Of a DNA stretch of 64,000 nucleotides, positions 1 to 9,443 are shown piece by piece. The stretch is taken from the NCBI RefSeq assembly GCF_003977685.1, contig NZ_RYZH01000017.1, forward strand, positions 55,350 to 119,349, written 5' to 3'. A program made the position numbers and the translations under genes. The notes below the pieces were generated by a model. It searched no databases. It saw nothing but the letters and a program-made list of their open reading frames with translations, and was not told the origin of the DNA. Origin of the DNA: Tautonia sociabilis. Lineage in GTDB: Bacteria > Planctomycetota > Planctomycetia > Isosphaerales > Isosphaeraceae. Within the stretch, counting starts at the first letter, position 1, and every line of letters begins with the position of its first letter.

Positions 1-295
1 ACCGCGGCGGAATCCCCCCCGCTCGGCCGAGCCTCCAGAGCTTCAGGTCGGCGATCCCCCGCCCGATCGTTCCCCCAGAACACACCGGCCGACCGGGTGA
101 GGAACACCGCGAGACCGCCGTTCCTCGGGGCACGACGCGCGGGTCCTCGACCACCCGGCAACCCGGCTCGGGGCTGCCATCGCCCGGATGTTGGAATTAT
201 GATGAACAGCACCGGCCCGGACCCGATCCCGGGCCGGACGACCGCCGAGCCCGCCCCCGCCCCCCCCCCGATCGACCCCCGCCGGAGCCTCCCCG

Positions 296-2488
296 ATGAG
301 CCCACCATGCCCGAACGGGCCCGAGCGCCGGGCCGGAGCCCGAGCGATCGCAGCGATGATGTTCCTGGTCGTCTTGCCGGCATCGACCCGGGCCGACTGG
401 CCTCGGCACCGGCTCGACGGCGCCTTCCCTCCCGGCGGCAGGGCGGGCGAGTCGGTCGAGATCCGGCTCATCGGCGGCGACCTGGACGCGGTTGAGGGGC
501 TCTGGTTCGACCACCCCGGCATCGAGGCCGACCGGATCGAGGGGGACGAGAAGCCGCCGAGGTTCCGGGTGACGATCGCGCCGGACGCCCCGATCGGCCT
601 GCACGACGTCCGGGCCGTCGGCCCGCTCGGCGTGAGCAACCCCCGGGCGTTCGTCATCGGCGATCGGCCCGAGGCGGTCGAGGCCGAGCCGAACAACAAC
701 CCGGGGGAGGCGGGGCCAATCGCGATCGGCTCGGTCGTCAATGGCCAGATCAACGGCGCGACGGATGTCGACTGGTTCACCTTCAACGGCCGGGCCGGCC
801 AGCGGGTGCTCATCCGCCTCGATGCCTTCCGCCTGGACGGCACCCTCGACGGCGAGGTCCGCCTCTTCGACGCCAGCGGCCGAGAGCTGGCCTACGGCCA
901 CGACGACCTCGGCCAGGATCCCTTCGTCGACGCCACCCTGCCGGCCGACGGCACCTATCGCATCGAGGTTCGCGACGTTGTCTATTCCGGAGCCCCCGCT
1001 CACCTCTACCGCCTGACCCTGCACGACGGGCCGCATGTCGACGCGGTTGTGCCCCGGGCCATCGCGCCGGGAGAGACGGCGACGGTTTCGCTGCTCGGCC
1101 GGAACCTGGGCGGCGAGCCGACCGGGACGCTGCTGCCGGACGGGCTCCCCCTTGAACGCCTGGAGGTGACGATCACCGCCCCTCCCGAGGCCGCTTTCGA
1201 CCCCGACCGGCCGGGCGTCGGCCACCAGAGCAGCGCCGGCGGCGGCGTCGCCGGGTTCTGGTATACCTTCGAGAATGATCGAGGAACCGCCGAGCCCGTC
1301 TTCATCTCCCAGGCACTCGCCCCGGTCGTCGTCGAGCAGGAACGCGGGACCGGCGGCGCCCCCCCGCGGCTGGAGCCGCCTTGCGACGTCTCGGGAGACT
1401 TCCTCGAGGTCGGCGACGCCGACTCCTATCGCTTCGAGGCGAAGAAAGGCCAGGTCTGGATCATCGAGGTCTTCGCCGATCGGATCGGCTCCCCTGTCGA
1501 TGCGAGCCTGCTCGTGCAACAGATCCGGGAGGACGGCAGCGTCGTCCGAGACATCGGCGAGGCCGACGACCTGGGAGACCCCGGCACTGGTCCCCGGTTC
1601 GGCACCGGCACGGTCGACCCGATCCTCCGGTTTCAGGCGCCGGAAGACGGGCTCTATCAGGTCTTCGTCGGCGACCTGTTCAACGCCACGGTCCCGGCGC
1701 CGGGAGCCGTCTACCGGCTGGTCATCCGCCCCGAGCGGCCGGACTTCCTCCTCTTCACCGCCCCCAGCGATCCCGGAAGCCCCGAGGGGGTCACGCTCCA
1801 TGCCGGCGGCCGGGCGACGGCCTCCGTGCTGGCCCACCGGCTCGACGGCTTCGCTCGGCCGATCCGGGTCGAGGCCGAGGGCCTGCCGGCGGGCGTCTCG
1901 GCCGAGCCGGTGGTGATCGCCGCCAACCAGGCCGTCGCGCCGATCGTCTTCGCCGCCTCCGACGGGGCACCGCCCAAGCTCGGCACCGTCCGCCTGGTCG
2001 GCCGGCCGCTGGCCGAGGACGGCTCCCCCGCCGACGGGCCGGCCCGGGTCGCCGTCGCCGGCTCGATCACCCGAGGCCCGGCCCCCGTCGCCCCGGCCCG
2101 GGTCACCCGAGGCCTGGTGCTCGCCGTCCGCCCCGACGCTCCGATCCTGCTCTCGGCCTCCCCCTCGGAGGTGGTCGTCTCCCAGGGCGAGCAGGTCGAG
2201 CTAACGGCCCGGGTCGCCCGACGCCCGGGCGTCGAGGCCGAGATCCAGGTGTCGGCCGACGCCCTCCCCAACAACGTCGGCGCCGACACCCCCAAGATCG
2301 AGAAGGACAAGGACGAGGCGACGCTCACGCTCACCGTCCCCGGCAACGCCGAGCCCGGCATCTACACCGTGCTGCTCCGAGGCACCGGCAAGGTCTCCGT
2401 CCCCGACCCAGTCAACCCGGGACAGGCCCGCGAGGTGGACCTGAATGAGCCGTCGAACCCGATCACGCTGACGATCACGAAGAAGTAA
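296..2488 (+). CDS. Exported PPC (pre-peptidase C-terminal) domain protein
   Basis: A 730-residue exported protein without a recognisable catalytic domain. A hydrophobic stretch at residues 17-33 ending in an A-x-A-like site (STRA) reads as a signal peptide behind an Arg-containing n-region. Residues about 125-245 form a PPC beta-sandwich: EAEPNNN opening, DVDWFTF core, G-x-Y-x-I/V-E-V closing strand. A second PPC-like unit lies at about 360-480 (DADSYRF, then DGLYQVFVGD). The C-terminal half is Ig-like, rich in Val and Pro. The start at 296 has a GGAG 9 bases upstream; the inner Met pair at 356 is an alternative. The stop is 11 bases before the cytochrome/WD40 gene, so the two probably share a transcript. 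In planctomycetes such PPC proteins commonly sit beside cytochrome-domain proteins; the role (cell-surface binding or scaffolding) is inferred. Confidence 0.85.
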   Translation: MSPPCPNGPERRAGARAIAAMMFLVVLPASTRADWPRHRLDGAFPPGGRAGESVEIRLIGGDLDAVEGLWFDHPGIEADRIEGDEKPPRFRVTIAPDAPIGLHDVRAVGPLGVSNPRAFVIGDRPEAVEAEPNNNPGEAGPIAIGSVVNGQINGATDVDWFTFNGRAGQRVLIRLDAFRLDGTLDGEVRLFDASGRELAYGHDDLGQDPFVDATLPADGTYRIEVRDVVYSGAPAHLYRLTLHDGPHVDAVVPRAIAPGETATVSLLGRNLGGEPTGTLLPDGLPLERLEVTITAPPEAAFDPDRPGVGHQSSAGGGVAGFWYTFENDRGTAEPVFISQALAPVVVEQERGTGGAPPRLEPPCDVSGDFLEVGDADSYRFEAKKGQVWIIEVFADRIGSPVDASLLVQQIREDGSVVRDIGEADDLGDPGTGPRFGTGTVDPILRFQAPEDGLYQVFVGDLFNATVPAPGAVYRLVIRPERPDFLLFTAPSDPGSPEGVTLHAGGRATASVLAHRLDGFARPIRVEAEGLPAGVSAEPVVIAANQAVAPIVFAASDGAPPKLGTVRLVGRPLAEDGSPADGPARVAVAGSITRGPAPVAPARVTRGLVLAVRPDAPILLSASPSEVVVSQGEQVELTARVARRPGVEAEIQVSADALPNNVGADTPKIEKDKDEATLTLTVPGNAEPGIYTVLLRGTGKVSVPDPVNPGQAREVDLNEPSNPITLTITKK

Positions 2489-2499
2489 CCCCCGATCGC

Positions 2500-4857
2500 A
2501 TGAACAGGACTCGCATCATGAGACTGCGTCCGACGCTGGCCGCGCTGCTCGCCACCACGATGGCCGCCGGCCTCGCCCGGTCCCAGGACGGCCCGATCGA
2601 GCCGCTCGTGCCCGATCGGGAGGAGCCGGTGAGCTACATCACCGAGGTGATCGACGTGCTCGACGCCCGCTGCTCCGGCTGCCACAACTCCGCCCTGGCC
2701 GAGAACGGGCTGAACCTGGAGGAGGTCGCCCTGATGCTCGAGGGGGGCGACTCCGGCCCGGCGATCGTGCCCGGAAACGCGGACGAGAGCCTGCTGTTCC
2801 AGATGGCCGCGCACCGGGTCAAGCCGTTCATGCCTCCGGTCGAGGATAGCCTGGACCCGATGACCCCCGAGGAGCTGGGCCTGCTGAAGCTCTGGATCGA
2901 CCAGGGGGCGAAGGACGACACGGCCGAGATGCTCGCCGCGATGGACTCGGACGCCGAGGCGATCACGCTCGGCGAGCTGCCGCCGGGGGTCAACCCGGTG
3001 CTGGCGGTCGACCTGACCGCCGACGGCGGCGCGGTCGCCGTCGGACGGGCGAACGTGGTCCAGGTGTTCGACCCGAGGTCGGGCCTGGAGGTCGTCCGCC
3101 TCGGCGGCCACCAGGACCTGATCCAGTCGGTTCGCTACAGCCCCGACGGCTCGAAGCTGGCCGCGGGCAGCTACCGGATCGCCACCGTCTGGGAGGCTCC
3201 CGTCGGCTCCCTGGCGAAGGCGTTCGAGGGCCACTCGGCGAAGGTCAACGCCGTGGTCGCGTCGTCGGACGGGAAGACGATCGTCTCCGGCTCCGAGGAC
3301 GGCTCGATCCGGATCTGGGACGCCGCCGAGGGGGCCCAGACCCGGCAGATCGACCAGCCGGGCAAGGCGCCGGTGCTGGCCCTCGCCCTGGCTCCCGACG
3401 CCTCGGTCGTCTCGGCGACCGCGCCGGACGGGATGGTCCGGCTCTGGAACGTGAATGATGGCGCGATGATCGGCGAATGGAAGGCGCACGAGGGCCCGGC
3501 CCGCGCCGTCTCGTTCGTCGGGCCGGGCGGGGAGCGGCTGGCCTCGGCCGGCGAGGACGGGATCACCCGGATCTGGTCGCTCCCCGGCGGCCCCTCCTCG
3601 GCCCCGGCCGAGGGGGCGACGCCGGTTGAGCTGGCCGGGCACGAGGGGGCGGTGCTCGCCTTGGCCAGCTCGCCGGGCGGGTCGCTGCTCGTCACCGGGG
3701 GAGCCGACGGCTCGGTGCGGCTCTGGAACCCCGAGTATGGCTGGGAGGTCCGGTCCATCGAGGCGCACGACGGGCCGGTCCGGGCGCTGGCGATGGCGCC
3801 GGACGGCGAGGCGCTGCTCAGCGGCTCGGACGACGGCACCGTCCGGCTCTGGTCAGTGCGAGACGGCTCCCCCGGGTCCGGGCTGACGGGCCTGGACGGT
3901 GGCGTCCGAGCCGTCGCCTTCTCCCCGGGAGGAGATCGCGTGGCCGCATCGGGCTCAACGGGCCTGAAGGTCTGGGAGGCGGGCACGGGGGTCGGCGTGG
4001 TGGCCTTCGGGCACGTCTCGGCCGACAAGCCGGGCCAGGCGTCTCCGGTCAACGCGCTGGCGTTTGCTGGAGACGGGACGATCGCCTCCGGCGCCGACGA
4101 CTCGACGCTGAAGCTCTGGACCTTCTCCGGCCGCTGGGCCCCCTCGGCCACCCTCGGGCCGCACACCTTCCGCGTGCTGGCGATCGACTTCAGCCCGGAC
4201 GGCACGCTCATCGCCACCGGCGGCGGCGCGCCGGCCGGCTCCGGTGAGGTGAAGCTCTGGGACGCGGCCTCCGGCTCGCTCCTGCTCGACCTGCCGGAGC
4301 TGCACTCCGACACCGTCTTCGGCCTCCGCTTCCGCCCCGACGGCTCCTTCCTGGCCAGCGGCGCGGCCGACAAGTTCGTGCGCGTGGTCGCCGTCCCCTC
4401 GGGAGAGTTGACGAAAACCTTCGAGGGGCACACCCACCACGTCATGTCCGTCGACTGGAACGCCGACGGCACCCAGCTCGTCAGCGGAGGGGCCGACAAG
4501 GTGCTGAAGTTCTGGGACTTCGAGAAGGGAGAGCAGCTCCGCACCGCGCAGGAGGCCGGCAACCAGGTGACCTCCGTCCGCTGGATTCCCGGCAAGGACG
4601 AGGTGCTCGGCGCCTCGGGAGACAAGACCGTCCGCGTCTGGAACGCCGGCAACGGCCGCATCCAGCGCTCGCTCAACGGCCCGACCGATTACGTCCACGG
4701 CGTCGACTGCTCGGCCGACGGCACGATCGTCGTCGCCGGCGACGACACCGGCGCCGTCTTCTTCTGGCGGAGCGACACCGCCCAGCCCTTCCGCACGATC
4801 GCCCCTCCCGAGGGCGATCGGCCGGAGCCGGAGTTGACCGCCGGGACGCAGGAGTAA
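2500..4857 (+). CDS. Planctomycete-type c-type cytochrome / WD40 repeat protein
   Basis: 785 residues with an N-terminal hydrophobic signal (ALLATTMAAGLARS), then a planctomycete cytochrome C domain at about 45-130. It contains one haem-binding motif CSGCH (residues 59-63) and the family signatures SGPAIVPGNADESLL and KPFMPP, with a closing LKLWIDQGA. Residues about 165-770 are a run of WD40 repeats recognisable by repeated S/A-x-D-G-S and V-R-L-W or L-K-L-W blocks, probably two beta-propellers. The family is known only as putative periplasmic electron-transfer or sensing proteins; the partner is unknown. Start at 2500; an in-frame ATG at 2518 would also leave the signal peptide intact. Co-oriented with the PPC gene 11 bases upstream. 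Confidence 0.9.
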   Translation: MNRTRIMRLRPTLAALLATTMAAGLARSQDGPIEPLVPDREEPVSYITEVIDVLDARCSGCHNSALAENGLNLEEVALMLEGGDSGPAIVPGNADESLLFQMAAHRVKPFMPPVEDSLDPMTPEELGLLKLWIDQGAKDDTAEMLAAMDSDAEAITLGELPPGVNPVLAVDLTADGGAVAVGRANVVQVFDPRSGLEVVRLGGHQDLIQSVRYSPDGSKLAAGSYRIATVWEAPVGSLAKAFEGHSAKVNAVVASSDGKTIVSGSEDGSIRIWDAAEGAQTRQIDQPGKAPVLALALAPDASVVSATAPDGMVRLWNVNDGAMIGEWKAHEGPARAVSFVGPGGERLASAGEDGITRIWSLPGGPSSAPAEGATPVELAGHEGAVLALASSPGGSLLVTGGADGSVRLWNPEYGWEVRSIEAHDGPVRALAMAPDGEALLSGSDDGTVRLWSVRDGSPGSGLTGLDGGVRAVAFSPGGDRVAASGSTGLKVWEAGTGVGVVAFGHVSADKPGQASPVNALAFAGDGTIASGADDSTLKLWTFSGRWAPSATLGPHTFRVLAIDFSPDGTLIATGGGAPAGSGEVKLWDAASGSLLLDLPELHSDTVFGLRFRPDGSFLASGAADKFVRVVAVPSGELTKTFEGHTHHVMSVDWNADGTQLVSGGADKVLKFWDFEKGEQLRTAQEAGNQVTSVRWIPGKDEVLGASGDKTVRVWNAGNGRIQRSLNGPTDYVHGVDCSADGTIVVAGDDTGAVFFWRSDTAQPFRTIAPPEGDRPEPELTAGTQE

Positions 4858-4922
4858 GACCGGCCCGGCGGAGCGGCCCGTCATCGATCGGGTCGCCCCT
4901 GGCCGATGGCTGAATGGCGCCG

Positions 4923-4979
4923 GGCGACGGGCCGGCCCGGATCGAGATCCTCGCATCCGATCCGGGCCGGCCCGTCGCC
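4923..4979. terminator. Very strong hairpin between convergent genes
   Basis: A 22-bp perfect inverted repeat (4923-4944 with 4958-4979) with a 13-base loop, between the convergent WD40 and ThuA genes. It has no U-tract on either side, so it may act as a bidirectional transcription barrier or protect 3' ends. Confidence 0.6.
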
Positions 4980-5047
4980 TGTTGGTGTCATCCGGCCGCT
5001 TGGCGACCGGACGATCACAACACCCTCCGCGATGATCCGTCGTCAGC

Positions 5048-5938
5048 TCAGCCCGGCAGCTTCTGATAGCCGGGCGTGACCTCGGAGACATTCGGCGAGA
5101 AGTCGGCCTCGGCCCGGCCGGTGACGACGTTCAGGCCGCCGATGAGCAGGCCCTGGTACTTGGGGTTGGTCCAGACGTCCTCTCGGTGGCCCATCGAGGT
5201 GTAGAAGACTCGGCCGTCGCCGAAGCGCTTGACCCAGGTATTGGGGTAGTCGGGGCGCTCGTAGTCGTTGGCTCGGCCGCTCCGCATGCCCTCGGTGAGC
5301 TGGACCATGATCGCGTGGATCTGATCGGACATGTTGCGGAAGGCATACCATTCGTCGTTGATCTCGAACTCCGAGCCGAAGGCCCCGGCGCCGGGGAAGC
5401 CCTCATCGACGACGCGGAGCCTGGCGACTTGTTGCGGCCCGTGGGAGATGAACTCGCCGCCGATCATCTCGATGTAGGGCGTGGGGCCCTCACCCGGGGG
5501 GCTGTGGAAGGTGTCGGTGGCGCAGTGGATGCCAACGAACCCCTTGCGGCCGGACCGGATCGCCTCGAGCAGGGCGTCTCGGCCCTCGGGGGACATCGGC
5601 GGCATGGTGTCGGTGCCGGGCTGGGTGAGGTCGCCGGTGGTGTAGAAGACGAAGGCGTCCCACTCGTCCAGGCGGTCGGGCTGGAACAGGCGGCCGTCCT
5701 TGGAGGCGGTCACGTCGAAGCCGTGCTCCTTGCCGATCTCGATGAGGATCGTCTCGGCGTGGGCCAGCTCGTCGCCCGCCCGGGTGATGACCGAGTGCTG
5801 GAAGCCGGCGCTCTTGGTGAAGAAGAGCACCTTCTTGCGGTCGCCGTCCTGGGCGCCGAGCAGCGTTCGCGAGAAGGCGGAGGCGCCCAGGGCGGCGGCC
5901 CCGGAAGCCATCAGCATGCGGCGACGGTTCAGGATCAT
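5048..5938 (-). CDS. ThuA domain-containing protein, probably exported
   Basis: 296 residues. N-terminal RRR followed by a hydrophobic segment (MLMASGAAALGASAF) looks like a Tat-type signal. The rest is a ThuA/trehalose-utilisation fold (class I glutamine amidotransferase-like): KVLFFTKSAGFQHSVI near the start, DAFVFYTTGDL, GFVGIHCATDTF, and GGEFISHGPQQ. ThuA proteins of this kind are widespread in planctomycete carbohydrate-processing neighbourhoods; the reaction is not established. The start at 5938 is supported by GGGAG 8 bases upstream. It is transcribed convergently to the cytochrome/WD40 gene and divergently from the two small genes at 6272. Confidence 0.9.
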   Translation of the reverse strand: MILNRRRMLMASGAAALGASAFSRTLLGAQDGDRKKVLFFTKSAGFQHSVITRAGDELAHAETILIEIGKEHGFDVTASKDGRLFQPDRLDEWDAFVFYTTGDLTQPGTDTMPPMSPEGRDALLEAIRSGRKGFVGIHCATDTFHSPPGEGPTPYIEMIGGEFISHGPQQVARLRVVDEGFPGAGAFGSEFEINDEWYAFRNMSDQIHAIMVQLTEGMRSGRANDYERPDYPNTWVKRFGDGRVFYTSMGHREDVWTNPKYQGLLIGGLNVVTGRAEADFSPNVSEVTPGYQKLPG

Positions 5939-6271
5939 GGTCGTTGCTCCCGGTCGATGTCGCGCCGATTAACGAGGGGAGGGAGGAGCCGGCGGCCGGC
6001 CGAGGGGCCGGCCTTCGGTCGCATGATACCCCGGCTCGGGGGCGTCGCCAGGGGGGAGCGGCGGCGGCCGGGGGGAAAATCGCTTGTCCCCCTGGGACGA
6101 TCCGGGTAACCTCCAGTGCTCCATCACGGAACGCCGACACGTCGCCGGCCCGTCCCGGCGGGAGCCGGCGGCCCGGAGGGCCAACTGCGATCGGATCGAT
6201 CGGGACGATCCTCCGGATAGACCCCTCTCGTCGAGTCGAGCAACCGACCGCCCGCGGTCGGGGAGATACGG
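5939..6271. other. Divergent intergenic region
   Basis: 333 bases between the ThuA gene (-) and the small gene at 6272 (+). It must hold both promoters; I see no gene, repeat or convincing promoter hexamers in it. Confidence 0.5.
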
Positions 6272-6592
6272 ATGTCGCTACCTGCTTCGACCCTGCCGCC
6301 CTCCGTCGACCTCGGCCAGTTGGACCGGCTCTGCACCTCGATCCGCGGCAAGCTCCAGTTCATGGACTACCTCGTCCGAGCCGCCGTGGCCGACGTCGAG
6401 CGTTTCGAGGGCGAGTCCGATCCGGGCACCCGGATCTTTCTCCGCCAGCTGATCGAGATGCACGCCTCGAACCTGGCCGTCGAGTGCGAGAACATGCGGC
6501 TGGTGGGCGAGCTCTGCGGCGCGCTCGAGTCGCTCGTCAACGCCGACCACGGGCACTCCCCCAACGGCTTCGGATCGGAGGACGCGGCATGA
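6272..6592 (+). CDS. Small helical protein of unknown function, paralogue A
   Basis: 106 residues, no signal peptide or membrane segment. The core (residues about 15-90) reads as amphipathic helices: QLDRLCTSIRGKLQFMDYL, then FLRQLIEMHASNL. This core lines up with the core of the gene that follows: QF..YL, an SD pair, FL, then L-x-M-x-x-S-x-L at equivalent spacing. The two look like an ancient tandem duplication. The start at 6272 has GGGAG 6 bases upstream. Its stop overlaps the next start (ATGA), indicating translational coupling. Function not recognised; a flagellar or secretion chaperone-like fold is conceivable from size and helicity only. Confidence 0.75.
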   Translation: MSLPASTLPPSVDLGQLDRLCTSIRGKLQFMDYLVRAAVADVERFEGESDPGTRIFLRQLIEMHASNLAVECENMRLVGELCGALESLVNADHGHSPNGFGSEDAA

Positions 6593-6969
6593 GTTCCCGC
6601 ACCGTCGAGTCCCCCGGCCCGGCCAACGGCGTCCGCCCCGCCGGCTCCGGACCCGGCTCCGGGCCGCGCGAGGCCGATTCCCGAGGCGCCGACCGCCTCG
6701 CCCCGGCTGGCGGTTCCCCCGAGTTGCACCGCGCCCTCGCCGAGGTCAAGGGGCAGGCCCAGTTCCTCCTCTACCTCGCCGACCAGATCGAGGAATCCCT
6801 CCAGCAATTCGCCGAGGACCAGTCCGACGCCTCGCACGCCGCCTTCCTCTGCAAGGTGCTCAGCATGTACTCCAGCCAGCTCGAGCTGAAGTACCAGAGC
6901 CTCGGCGAGCGCGTCGCCGAAACCTGCCAGGAAGTCTACCTCACCGTCCGAGAACGCGACGCCGGCTGA
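6589..6969 (+). CDS. Small helical protein of unknown function, paralogue B
   Basis: 126 residues, starting at the ATG that overlaps the previous stop. The first 45 residues are a disordered Gly/Pro/Arg-rich tail; residues about 46-120 are helical and align with paralogue A (QFLLYLADQIEESLQQF, SDASHAAFLCKVLSMYSSQL). It lacks a signal peptide. Coupling by ATGA overlap suggests the two proteins are made in stoichiometric amounts and may heterodimerise, which is inference. No family recognised. Confidence 0.75.
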   Translation: MSSRTVESPGPANGVRPAGSGPGSGPREADSRGADRLAPAGGSPELHRALAEVKGQAQFLLYLADQIEESLQQFAEDQSDASHAAFLCKVLSMYSSQLELKYQSLGERVAETCQEVYLTVRERDAG

Positions 6970-7479
6970 CTCCCTCCGACCGAAGCCCGGCCCGAGCCGG
7001 TTCCTCAACCGCCTCGCCTCGGCGGGTCCGATCGATTCCCGGCCCGGCCCAGAGCGGGGCGAGGGCCGGCGCCTCCGCTCCGGAATCAGCCCCGTCCACC
7101 CGGTGATTTCCCCGCGCTCCGGCACGCATCCTGGTCGCCCCGGCCGGGACGCCGGGGACGCCTTCCCACCACTGAGGTCCCGGAAGGGCCCGGCCAGCAA
7201 GGCCCCTCATCGCAGGATGCCCGAGGTTCGTCGCGTCCCTGACCTTGCCGATCGGGACCGCCTCGGCGCCGAGCACCACCTCCCCCGGATCCCGCCGGAT
7301 TCCTCACCGGACGGCCTTCGAGGGCACGATCCCTCCCGAAGGGGCCGGGAGGCCGGGACTGAATCGAGCCCCGCATCGAGATCGAGATCGAGATCGAGAT
7401 CGAGCGTCTGTCGGGGCTGGGGGCGAGACACCCCCATCCTCCCCAGCCCCACCTCGTGCGTCGGTCCGATCGGGATGGA
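6970..7479. other. Intergenic region without recognisable gene
   Basis: 510 bases between convergent genes. Apart from the hexamer tandem repeat at 7375-7404 I see no coding signal; the open frames here have no domains or ribosome binding sites. Confidence 0.5.
7375..7404. repeat. Hexamer tandem repeat (ATCGAG)x5
   Basis: Five perfect copies of ATCGAG in a row, about 75 bases downstream of the stop of the membrane glycosyltransferase-like gene. Simple-sequence tract, possibly length-variable by slippage. Confidence 0.9.
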
Positions 7480-9330
7480 TCAGTAGGGTGTATAGATGTA
7501 GGGTCGATCCGGGTAGGCCTCCCGGAGTTGATCGCTCAGCTCGGCGACCTCGGAAGGCTCGATCGGGCGCGTCTTCTTGAACAGGTAGACTTCGATCCCC
7601 TGCTCGATGGTGAACGTCTCGGGGAGCCGCTCGAAGGCCCGGGCGATCCCCGTCCCTTCCAGGAAATGCCTGGCCGGGATGCCGACGATCCGCTGGTCGG
7701 ACGGGTCGAGGTGGTACTGGATCGGCGACGCGACGACGACCAGGTCCGCCTGGAGGAGTTCCCTGGGGAAGCTGTTCGTCTTGTCGACGATGCACCACCG
7801 GCCAATCACCCGGTTGGCGGAGGGGAACGGCATCCGCAGAGAAGGCCCGGCGTGGATCAGGTGATCGGCCGAGATGGAGATCGAGGAGGCCAGGACGTAG
7901 ACCTTGCCGTCCGTCCCGGCGAGATGCTCCTCGATCGCCGAGTTCAGCCGGATGAACGCGTCCAGGTCGTGCCGAACCAGGGGTTGGCAGCGCTCGGGCA
8001 GGAGGCCGGCGATCGGTTCGATCAACGGCCGGGCGGCGCCGCAGTACGTTGGCACCGAGACAGTGAGCCCGATCGCCAGCAGCCCGCCCAGCCAGCCGGC
8101 CCGGAGCGTCCGGTTCGGCAGCAGGCCGGCGATCCTCGTCGCGGCGACGCAGCAAACCAGCAGGTAGCCCGGAAGGAGCATGTACAATTGATGCATCATC
8201 AGGAACTGGATCCGGAAGAACAGGGCGACGATGAGGACCGCCTGCGCCCCCACGAACAGGCTCATCCGGCGGGTCGATCGGCCCGCCGCGAGGTACAGGA
8301 GCGAGGCCACCCCGAGGAGCGTCGGCAGCCACCCGAACGGCCGGAACGAGAGCGTCAGGTTGCCGATCAGCCCTCCTCCTCGGTTGTAGGCGGAATAGAT
8401 GTCGGCGAAATCGGTTTCCAGGACCCGTCGGACCATCGGCATCGCGAGGCCCGCCAGGACCGCGAACGCGACCAGCCCCATGACCGGCACCGGCAGGGTC
8501 AGCCGGGCGAGGCGACGCCAGTCGAAGCCGTTCCTCCGCAGGTCCATCACGGCGAGCACGGCCCGATCCAGCGCCGAGATGGCCAGGAACGCGACCACCC
8601 AGTACGCATACCATCTCCGGAAGATGAAGAGCCCCGCCAGCAACACCCCGATCGCGAAATAGGCCGGATGATAAGAGCGCCGATCCGTCGAGGAGAAGTA
8701 GAGCCAGAGCACGACCAGGGCCATCGCCATCCCACCGGCCTCGGGATACCCGCGCAGGATGGGAACCCAGAACGCCGGCAGCAGCAGCAAGGCCGCGGCG
8801 GGCACCAGCTCGAGCCACCACCCCGCCCGGGCCGACTCCCGCTCGCTCCAGAAGCCGCGGACGAGGATCATCAGCCCGAGCAGGCAGGCTCCCCCGTAGA
8901 TGTTGGTCACCGCCAGTTCGTAAGACAGCCGGCTTTCCCCCGCCAGCCGCATCCAGGTCCCCAGAGGGACGGCGGCCAGGAGGTTCTGGTCCTTCGTCCG
9001 GATCGTCTCGAAGACCTCGCCGATGGACCGCCAGAACGACTGGGACTGGAGCGACATGTACTGTCTCGACCACTCCCACCAGCCGGCGCCGTCGTAGTAG
9101 TAGAGGAACTGCTCATTGTTGACGAAGAGCGCGACGCCCAGGTTGGCGACGAACAGGAACCCGAGCACCCCGACGACCGACATCACCCCCAGCGGCCGGA
9201 TCGCCGGGGCGGCTCTCCCCGACGGGCGGGTGGAGGGATCGGCGCCGGGCTCGCCGAGGAGCGGGCGCTCGCCGACGAATCGGTCATGGGGGAAGACCGC
9301 CGACCGCTGGCGTCCGGTTCTGGAGATCAT
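7480..9330 (-). CDS. Multi-spanning glycosyltransferase-like membrane protein
   Basis: 616 residues. A basic cytoplasmic N-terminus is followed by a first membrane helix (VMSVVGVLGFLFVANLGVAL) and about ten further hydrophobic segments (for example VTNIYGGACLLGLMILV, AIGVLLAGLFIF, WLGGLLAIGLTVSV). It ends in a soluble domain of about 170 residues. This architecture matches GT39/ArnT-like or related lipid-linked-sugar transferases, but I do not see the canonical D-E motif in the first loop; YYYDGAGWWEWSRQY occupies that place. The start at 9330 has AAGGA 9 bases upstream. The next gene in the same direction (9629) is a GT2 enzyme, which suggests a joint role in surface polysaccharide or lipid glycosylation. 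Confidence 0.75.
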   Translation of the reverse strand: MISRTGRQRSAVFPHDRFVGERPLLGEPGADPSTRPSGRAAPAIRPLGVMSVVGVLGFLFVANLGVALFVNNEQFLYYYDGAGWWEWSRQYMSLQSQSFWRSIGEVFETIRTKDQNLLAAVPLGTWMRLAGESRLSYELAVTNIYGGACLLGLMILVRGFWSERESARAGWWLELVPAAALLLLPAFWVPILRGYPEAGGMAMALVVLWLYFSSTDRRSYHPAYFAIGVLLAGLFIFRRWYAYWVVAFLAISALDRAVLAVMDLRRNGFDWRRLARLTLPVPVMGLVAFAVLAGLAMPMVRRVLETDFADIYSAYNRGGGLIGNLTLSFRPFGWLPTLLGVASLLYLAAGRSTRRMSLFVGAQAVLIVALFFRIQFLMMHQLYMLLPGYLLVCCVAATRIAGLLPNRTLRAGWLGGLLAIGLTVSVPTYCGAARPLIEPIAGLLPERCQPLVRHDLDAFIRLNSAIEEHLAGTDGKVYVLASSISISADHLIHAGPSLRMPFPSANRVIGRWCIVDKTNSFPRELLQADLVVVASPIQYHLDPSDQRIVGIPARHFLEGTGIARAFERLPETFTIEQGIEVYLFKKTRPIEPSEVAELSDQLREAYPDRPYIYTPY

Positions 9331-9437
9331 CGCGTCCGTCCTTGGAGGATCGAGGCGCTCGCGTCGCGGATCCGGTGCGACGCCGCCGACCCGAAAAGGA
9401 ATCGGCGATCAAGGAGCGGCAGGCGCTCCCGTGCATA

Positions 9438-9443
9438 AGTATA
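9438..9443 (-). promoter_or_regulatory. Candidate -10 element
   Basis: TATACT on the minus strand, about 108 bases upstream of the membrane glycosyltransferase-like gene, in a locally AT-rich patch of otherwise GC-rich DNA. No good -35 is visible at 16-18 bases. Confidence 0.25.

Noticed and set aside
7375..7404. CRISPR array
   Set aside because: The tandem repeats in the window (7375, 18605, 43443, 62891) have no spacers; none fits a CRISPR repeat-spacer pattern and no cas genes are present.
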